11,738 bases of DNA from Strigomonas culicis (Eukaryota; Euglenozoa; Kinetoplastea; Trypanosomatida; Trypanosomatidae). Location: positions 1 to 11,738 of the forward strand of contig AUXH01000593.1 of NCBI GenBank assembly GCA_000482145.1. The letters are read 5' to 3'. Both the position numbers and the translations under genes were made by a program. The first letter of the stretch is position 1, and each line of letters opens with the position of its first letter. The notes under the pieces were generated by a model. The model had not been told where the DNA came from. It saw only the letters and a program-made list of their open reading frames with translations, and made no database searches. This document shows, piece after piece, positions 7,555 to 11,738 of the stretch.

Positions 7555-8006
7555 GGCGTATAGAGGAAGACGCACAAATGTTTTTTTTTTTTAGAGGGTA
7601 AAAAGAAGACGATATATGTAAAAGCGAAGTTGTGTATTCTATTTCTCGTTAACAGTAGTATCGAAGAGGAGAAAGGAGAGAGCGAATGCATCTAAATTCG
7701 AAGTATTACAAGGTCATATCCATACGCAGCAATGCCAATAATACACCGTATACATTCAAGTCCAGCTCTGGAGGAGAAAATGAGCATCAACAACGAATTT
7801 GAAAATAAAACACAGCAATAGTGTAAGAAAAAAAAAACGAACTAAAAAAAAGTAGAAACGTGCAACACCACTTTCACAACCTACTACCTCGGCTGTACGT
7901 TACCGCCAATACTACAGCTCGGAGCACAACAACTGCGAAAATGGATTTGAAAAAACAAGCAAGAAAATATTCCTATTTGTCCCTTCACCCTCTTGACCTA
8001 TAGCTA
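7555..8006. other. Spacer between the two C2 genes
   Basis: AT-rich spacer holding the 3' UTR of the C2 gene at 8007-8753 and the leader of the next one. It contains A runs on the + strand near 7829-7838 and 7844-7850 and no supported gene. Confidence 0.6.
7639..7683 (-). promoter_or_regulatory. Trans-splice acceptor for C2 gene 6655-7554
   Basis: A pyrimidine tract on the minus strand (7661-7683) is followed by AG at 7645-7646 and again at 7639-7640. No AG occurs between there and the ATG at 7554, so the 5' UTR would be about 85-90 bases and include a 12-base A run (T on the + strand, 7581-7592). Confidence 0.6.
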
Positions 8007-8753
8007 TCAAAACGGTGGCACGCCATACGCCATTTGCGGACCTGGCGGCGGCGGACGCGGCGCCGCATACATTGGGCCCGGCGGCGGCGGCTGGGGCCTG
8101 CCATAGCCGCACTGCACCGGTGGGGGCCGGTAGCAGGGCGGCGGCGGCGGCCCCCACTGCGGCGGCGGTGGGCCGTACGTGACCGGCTGTGGCGGCGGCG
8201 CCACGTACAGCGGCGGCGCCGTCTGGTAGCCGGGCGGGTTCGGGTTGGGGTTGCCTGCATACTGATTGCTGGGCGGCCTCGATGTCTGATTCGCCGCGAG
8301 GCTCAGGTTAATCTGGTCCTGCTCGAGCGACGTCGTAGTCTTCTCCCCCGGCTGCGGGTCCGCGCCGAAGTCCACGGCGAGCACACGCAGGTGCAGCTCC
8401 GCGGACGACCGCTCGCAGCCGCTCAGCAGCGCCCAGTAGTCCTTCACGACGCCGCGCGTGAAGCCGTTGAGCGACAGCGCGTACGTGCCGAGGATGTCGT
8501 CCATGACAATATTGTCATTCTTGACCTGAAACACGACCTGTGCCGAGTCAGTGTCAGCGATCTGAAACTTGAACAGTTCATTCCAAATCGGCCGCTGCGA
8601 GCTTTCGATAATGCGCGTCTTGTACTTGATGAACGCCTTCTTGTTGTCCTCCTTGTTGCCGTAGGTCACCTTCACGTAGGGGTCGATCGTGCCCACGCGC
8701 TGGATGTTCGCTAAGTTGCGCGCCTCTACCACGCGGATCTCTAGTCGGCCCAT
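8007..8753 (-). CDS. C2-domain protein with Pro/Gly/Tyr-rich tail (248 aa)
   Basis: This is a paralogue of the gene at 6655-7554. Residues 1-130 form a C2 domain with M-G-R-L-E-I-R-V at the start, D-P-Y-V at 24-27 and D-D-I-L-G at 85-89. As in the paralogue, the loop-1 acid is Gln18 and loop 3 reads N-D-N (79-81), so the classical calcium site is incomplete. The segment S-S-A-E-L-H-L-R-(I/V)-L-A-x-D-F-G near the end of the domain is shared by both copies and may mark a family. Residues 158-248 are Pro-rich with G-P-P-P-P and G-Y motifs, ending in V-P-P-F; there is no Gln-rich V-Q-Y-V repeat here. No signal peptide or membrane segment is seen. The tail has diverged far more than the C2 domain. 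The start at 8753 is the only ATG that gives the complete C2 domain. It probably acts on the cytosolic face of a membrane, through lipid or protein contacts. Confidence 0.9.
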   Translation of the reverse strand: MGRLEIRVVEARNLANIQRVGTIDPYVKVTYGNKEDNKKAFIKYKTRIIESSQRPIWNELFKFQIADTDSAQVVFQVKNDNIVMDDILGTYALSLNGFTRGVVKDYWALLSGCERSSAELHLRVLAVDFGADPQPGEKTTTSLEQDQINLSLAANQTSRPPSNQYAGNPNPNPPGYQTAPPLYVAPPPQPVTYGPPPPQWGPPPPPCYRPPPVQCGYGRPQPPPPGPMYAAPRPPPPGPQMAYGVPPF

Positions 8754-9155
8754 GACGCAAAAAAGTTCAGCAAAAAAAAAAAACGAATGTGTTTGAAGAA
8801 AAAAAAAGTATATTTATGTTGGTGTTGGTTAAGCTTATGAAGTAGCTAACTAGCAATGAGTGCTCCTTTGGGGGATACACCATAAAGAGGAAGGGGTAAA
8901 TAAAACCCATAGGAAAAGAGAGGAAGAGGGTAAACCATATATATGGCAGACACATGCCCCACGTATCACTGAGAGAACAGAAACAGCAAGCGTATACAGG
9001 GTAAGACAAGAAGTCCGTGCACAGCTATGGGAAACGCTGTTACCGTATGATAATAAACTGAACTACAAAGAGACAGACAAAGCACGCAAACGCAAAACAA
9101 AAAAGAACTACACAAACAGAATTAGCTTACCATTCTCTGCACACCTAACCGCCAG
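8754..9155. other. Spacer between the C2 gene and the proline-rich gene
   Basis: AT-rich spacer with a purine-rich + strand. It contains the 3' UTR of the proline-rich gene and the leader of the C2 gene, including a 12-base A run at 8772-8783. No gene is supported; the + frame starting at 8860 runs into the antisense of the proline-rich gene. Confidence 0.6.
8863..8930 (-). promoter_or_regulatory. Candidate trans-splice acceptor for C2 gene 8007-8753
   Basis: Two pyrimidine blocks on the minus strand (8911-8930 and 8885-8897) precede AG at 8866-8867 and 8863-8864. The leader would be about 110 bases. The 12-base U run nearer the ATG has no AG between it and the start codon, so it cannot serve as a simple tract for this start. 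Confidence 0.5.
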
Positions 9156-9803
9156 CTATTGCCTCACTGCAATCGGGGCGGGGCGCGGCGGCAGCGGCGG
9201 CGGGGCCCCGACGACGGCGACCAACACCGGCGCCGGGCGCGGCGGCAGCAGTCCTGGGGCGGGCACTCCACCGCCCGGGAGGAGCGAAGGCGGGGTGGCT
9301 CCCGGCACGCCAGAAATGCGTATAGGCGCCGGCCGCACAATCGCCCGTGAAGGGCCACCCACCGGGACCGGCCGCGGCCGCGGCGGCAGGCGCCCGCCAG
9401 CCGCGCCGCTCGACACCAGAATCGGCGGCGGCACCGTTGTGCTGTACGGTGAGAAGTTGTACGGCGACGCAAAGTGCAGCCACGGCGCGGTCGAGAAGGG
9501 GCCGGCGCACGGCGGGGGGAGCTTGGGCGGGTAGCACTCCGAGTAGCGCAGCGCGGCCCATCCCAGCTCTGCACGCTCGGACGGCAGCTCCGCGCCGTAG
9601 TTGTAGTACGCCGGCGTCGCGCTCGATGGAAGCTCCGCCGTGCCTGCTGGCGCCGGCTTCTCCTCCCCGCCGTCGGGCAGCGGCTGCGGCGGCAGCGGCG
9701 TGACGGGGGTCGGCGGCGGGGTCTGGGGCGGCTCCGCGCGCACAGGGGTGACGGGGGTGGGCGCGGCAGGGGCCGTCCTTCGTGGGGGTGCGCTCTTCGA
9801 CAT
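9156..9803 (-). CDS. Proline-rich protein with three L-P-P-R-P motifs (215 aa)
   Basis: I do not recognise this protein. It is rich in Pro and Ala throughout and probably disordered. Residues 1-60 are basic then P/T-rich, with T-P-V-T-P twice (16-20 and 32-36). Residues 61-125 are the least repetitive part, with aromatic and charged residues (A-Y-Y-N-Y at 65-69, E-R-A-E-L-G-W at 76-82, Y-S-E-C-Y at 87-91), and may be a conserved core. Residues 126-215 are again Pro-rich, with L-P-P-R-P at 139-143, 186-190 and 204-208. Such motifs are typical ligands for SH3 or similar proline-binding domains. No signal peptide, membrane segment or enzyme motif is visible. The start is the ATG at 9803 (M-S-K-S); a GTG two codons upstream in frame is not needed. 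Stop is TAG. Codon composition matches its neighbours. It could be a scaffold partner of the BAR or C2 proteins, but this is only suggested by location. Confidence 0.75.
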   Translation of the reverse strand: MSKSAPPRRTAPAAPTPVTPVRAEPPQTPPPTPVTPLPPQPLPDGGEEKPAPAGTAELPSSATPAYYNYGAELPSERAELGWAALRYSECYPPKLPPPCAGPFSTAPWLHFASPYNFSPYSTTVPPPILVSSGAAGGRLPPRPRPVPVGGPSRAIVRPAPIRISGVPGATPPSLLPGGGVPAPGLLPPRPAPVLVAVVGAPPPLPPRPAPIAVRQ

Positions 9804-9842
9804 GCACACGGTGCGATACGGAATACAAGTAAAAAAAAAAAA

Positions 9843-9883
9843 CTAATCCTTTTTTGGGGGAGGGGGTCAAGAGAAGAAGAGCG
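9843..9883 (-). promoter_or_regulatory. Candidate trans-splice acceptor for the proline-rich gene
   Basis: A pyrimidine tract on the minus strand (about 9855-9883) precedes AGs at 9849-9850 and 9843-9844. Between these and the ATG at 9803 lies a 12-base U run (A at 9831-9842 on the + strand) without a further AG. The leader would be about 40 bases. Confidence 0.5.
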
Positions 9884-10096
9884 TTGTGCATGGACATAGC
9901 GTGTCGCCAGTAGCATCACTGGGAAATATGCATAAAGAGGAAAGGGTAGCAATAAGATAACACAGAACAAAAAAGAAAAGGTGTGAATTGCAAGAATAAA
10001 AGAAAGAAAAGTAAATTATTGAAATGAAACAAGTAAAAAGAAAGGGAAGGTCAACACAGCTAATGCATGTCTTGAGATATTATTAAAAAAAAAAAC

Positions 10097-10154
10097 ACTA
10101 GGTGTGCTGCCACACACATCAATAATTACAATGACAGTTGACGCAAGCACCTAG
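10097..10154. repeat. Inverted repeat, 7-bp stem
   Basis: CTAGGTG at 10097-10103 is the exact reverse complement of CACCTAG at 10148-10154, with further partial pairing inward (GC-rich on both arms) around a loop of about 44 bases. It might be an RNA stem-loop in the 3' UTR or a small RNA; a chance match is possible. Confidence 0.35.
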
Positions 10155-10210
10155 TCCAAGCATTCACGTATCAACGCTTAGTAAACTCTGGACGCGGAGG
10201 TGTTGAGTCC

Positions 10211-10269
10211 TTTGGTGATTGGCGTGGAGGGCTTCTATAACTGCCTGGGAACATCTTTAGATCACCAAA
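10211..10269. repeat. Inverted repeat, 9-bp stem
   Basis: TTTGGTGAT at 10211-10219 pairs exactly with ATCACCAAA at 10261-10269, around a loop of 41 bases. It lies 56 bases from the preceding inverted repeat, in the same locally less A-rich island. An RNA element is possible, not shown. Confidence 0.4.
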
Positions 10270-10584
10270 AAGGATTTAATGAAGACCAAAGCAATCTAGG
10301 AAGCACAGAGAGGAAGGGGAAGAATGGGAAAGGAAAGATAATTAGAAACAAATTCATGTAGGTGTGCTCTCGTATATAGTCGATTCACACTGAGTACGCA
10401 TCCACAACAACAGAAATGTTCAATTTTTTTAGAAGAAAAAGATTCTGGTATAAACGAAGAGCAAACAGAGGGAAACCAAAGAGAATAGCAAAACAAATAA
10501 TAGAGATTAACACACGCTATAAGAAGGAGAAAAAAAGACAGAAAGTTTCCCTCAGAGCACCAGCACGCAGCGTGGCACACCTAC

Positions 10585-10837
10585 TTACCAGCCAGGGCCT
10601 CCGCCCATCCCAGGGCCGCCGGGGCCACACTGGTGGTGGTGGTGATGGTGGTGATGTCCGGGACCCCCCATGCCAGGCCCACCTCCGTACCCAGGCCCAC
10701 CCCCGTAGCCGGGGCCTCCCGGCGCGGGGCCGCCAATGCCGATGCTGATACCGGGGCCGCCGCCCAGCACAACGTTGATGCCGCGGTTACAGGTCCCCCG
10801 GTGGGCAGCCGGGGCCAGGCGGAGGATTGAACACCAT
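10585..10837 (-). pseudogene. Small Gly/His-rich protein gene, one-base frameshift as printed
   Basis: This is a paralogue of the gene at 11236-11580. The ATG at 10835-10837 opens M-V-F-N-P-P-P-G-P-G-C-P-P-G, then runs into TAA at 10787-10789 after 16 codons. The adjacent frame continues with T-C-N-R-G-I-N-V-V-L-G-G-G-P-G, a Gly/Pro region, eight His (10633-10656), and ends G-G-G-P-G-W with TAA at 10585-10587. The two frames meet at a run of five C on the + strand (10795-10799); one base fewer would give a single 83-residue frame. The second frame has no ATG of its own before the Gly region; its upstream part is pyrimidine-rich leader. This is therefore either a sequencing or assembly error in a homopolymer, or a real recent disruption. 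The His run suggests metal binding. Function is unknown. I class it as disrupted, with the caveat that the gene may be intact in the organism. Confidence 0.7.
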
Positions 10838-11235
10838 GAATGGTAGTGGAGAAGAGATGACAAGAGGCTACAAAGAAAGAGACAAAGAGGGGAGAAGACA
10901 ATTCTGAAGGAGAGAGACAAACCCCAGTATACAGAGAGAAGGGACCAGTGCGCTATACAATGGGGCTTTGATTCAGTAAAGAAAAAGGGAAGAGAAACTA
11001 ATACACTTATTTGCACCGTTTAGTTCTCCGGTGAAGCCAACTGAATCAGAAAAGGGGAAATAAAGGGGATAAAGAAAACTGATAAAAGGAAAATCGACAC
11101 CTCCAACGGATTTTTTAGAAGCTAGTATCTCGTCAGTTGCATGGAAAAAAAAAATTTTTTTAGTAAGCAAGGTAAAGGAAGGTATAAATGCATTTTTTGT
11201 TGTATTCGGTATGGTGTATAGAAGAAGAATGGTAT
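10838..11235. other. Spacer between the two Gly/His genes
   Basis: AT-rich spacer: leader of the gene at 10585-10837 and 3' UTR of the gene at 11236-11580. It has long purine runs on the + strand (about 10870-10935 and 10975-11000) and an A-then-T run at 11145-11161. No gene is supported. Confidence 0.6.
10868..10899 (-). promoter_or_regulatory. Trans-splice acceptor for the gene at 10585-10837
   Basis: On the minus strand an almost pure pyrimidine tract (10871-10899) is followed by AG at 10868-10869, which lies 30 bases before the ATG at 10837. This supports the ATG chosen and shows that the gene still has a good processing signal. Confidence 0.68.
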
Positions 11236-11580
11236 TTACCATCCGCCAGGGCCGCCAAACCCACCCGGGCCTCCGCCAAACCCTCCAGGGCCGCCGCCAA
11301 ACCCACCCGGGCCGCCACCAAAGCCGCCCGGGCCTCCGCCAAACCCTCCAGGGCCGCCGCCGCCGTAGCCACCGCCGAAGCAGCCGGGGCCGCCACCGCC
11401 GTGGTGGTGATGGTGGTGGTGGCCAAAGCCCATGCCGGGCCCGCCGCCACCGATGTAGATGCCAAACCCACGGTCCGTGGACTCAGGGCCGCCGCTCGGT
11501 ATCGGCGGGGGGGCCGCGCCGCCCACCGCCTGAGGCGCCGGCGCGTAGTAATAGTACCCTGGCTGATAGTAGAGAGACAT
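11236..11580 (-). CDS. Small Tyr/Gly/His-rich repeat protein (114 aa)
   Basis: I do not recognise the family. The protein opens with a Tyr-rich stretch ([14 protein letters not shown]), followed by a Pro/Ala/Gly segment to residue 35. The motif [14 protein letters not shown] (36-49) matches N-R-G-I-N-V-V-L-G-G-G-P-G of the next gene. Seven His follow (54-60; bases 11401-11421), then Gly-rich sequence with five 7-residue G-G-P-G-G-F-G units (75-109) and the end G-P-G-G-W. There is no signal peptide or membrane segment. The ATG at 11580 is 14 bases inside a clear acceptor AG, which favours it over the in-frame codon at 11700; the extra 40 residues would come from the pyrimidine tract. The composition suggests a disordered protein that may bind metal through His and self-associate through aromatic/Gly repeats. 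Stop is TAA. Confidence 0.78.
   Translation of the reverse strand: MSLYYQPGYYYYAPAPQAVGGAAPPPIPSGGPESTDRGFGIYIGGGGPGMGFGHHHHHHHGGGGPGCFGGGYGGGGPGGFGGGPGGFGGGPGGFGGGPGGFGGGPGGFGGPGGW
11254..11358 (-). repeat. 21-base tandem repeat, five units
   Basis: Five in-frame units encode G-G-P-G-G-F-G at residues 75-109. Units vary at third positions (for example CCACCCGGG versus CCTCCAGGG on the + strand), so the array is not brand new. Copy number could differ between strains without changing the frame. Confidence 0.85.
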
Positions 11581-11594
11581 AGAAATAACGCAAC

Positions 11595-11637
11595 CTATAA
11601 CGGAAAAGGAAAAAGGGGGAAGAGAAAGAAAAGGAGA
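11595..11637 (-). promoter_or_regulatory. Trans-splice acceptor for the gene at 11236-11580
   Basis: A strong pyrimidine tract on the minus strand (11601-11637, with one purine pair) is followed by TATAG with the AG at 11595-11596. The ATG at 11580 is 14 bases downstream. This is the clearest spliced-leader acceptor in the window. Confidence 0.75.
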
Positions 11638-11738
11638 GTATATTTTCAGAGTAGAACTGCATATCGGTGTTGCAGTCTCGTCGTGGCTGTCAAACAGCAT
11701 CTGTACAACCTGTGTCCAGTGCTGGTATCACCGTTCCG

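Larger units (their letters stand above)
9804..10584. other. Long spacer between the proline-rich gene and the small Gly/His gene
   Basis: About 780 bases without a supported gene. It is AT-rich, with purine runs on the + strand (near 9959-10015, 10030-10050, 10300-10340 and 10430-10555). A less A-rich island at about 10097-10270 contains two inverted repeats. I found no tRNA-like cloverleaf by eye. Most of it would be the 3' UTR of the Gly/His gene and spacer. Confidence 0.55.

Noticed and set aside
9145..9970. Alternative minus frames of 250 and 268 codons over the proline-rich gene
   Set aside because: They extend into leader and poly-U sequence and encode Arg/Ala-rich products, as expected from out-of-frame reading of Pro codons. 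The chosen frame has an ATG near an acceptor and recurring motifs.
10581..10901. 106-codon minus frame beginning inside the leader of the Gly/His gene
   Set aside because: It is out of frame with the His run and Gly-Trp end shared with the paralogue, its ATG precedes the likely splice acceptor, and the Thr/Ile run it encodes is just the His codons read in another frame.

Overview
The window looks like nuclear DNA of a trypanosomatid (Kinetoplastea). All eight genes I can support lie on the minus strand, head to tail, as in a polycistronic unit. The coding blocks are GC-rich and have no introns. The spacers are AT-rich and full of purine runs, which are pyrimidine runs on the coding strand. 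Most of these runs are followed by an AG a short way upstream of an ATG, as expected for spliced-leader trans-splicing. There is no sign of bacterial ribosome binding sites or operators. The genus cannot be settled from sequence alone; a tandem metacaspase pair argues against Leishmania, which as far as I know has a single metacaspase gene.

Layout in transcription order (right to left). (1) 11580-11236: a small Tyr/Gly/His-rich protein with a run of seven His and five 7-residue Gly-rich repeats. (2) 10837-10585: a shorter paralogue with eight His; as printed it is interrupted by a one-base frameshift in a run of five C (+ strand). (3) 9803-9156: a 215-residue proline-rich protein with three L-P-P-R-P motifs. 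(4) 8753-8007 and (5) 7554-6655: two paralogues with an N-terminal C2 domain and a long Pro/Gln/Tyr/Gly-rich tail. (6) 6194-5151: a BAR-domain protein with a disordered tail. (7) 4916-3285 and (8) 2710-1100: two metacaspases with an intact His/Cys dyad. Their catalytic domains are nearly the same, but one has a Gly-rich repeat tail and the other an unrelated, mostly non-repetitive tail.

The two metacaspases share stretches of 284 and 117 bases with no difference, inside otherwise diverged genes, which suggests gene conversion. The Gly-rich metacaspase tail resembles the two small Gly/His proteins, and all three end in Gly-Trp.

As a group, the genes combine a calcium-dependent protease family (metacaspase), membrane-binding C2 domains, a membrane-curvature BAR domain and many low-complexity Pro/Gly/Tyr tails. 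In T. brucei, metacaspases MCA2, MCA3 and MCA5 have been linked to RAB11-positive recycling endosomes. A role for this cluster at endosomal or plasma membranes is therefore a reasonable inference, but not shown by the sequence. Bases 1-1099 and the spacers hold no gene I can support.
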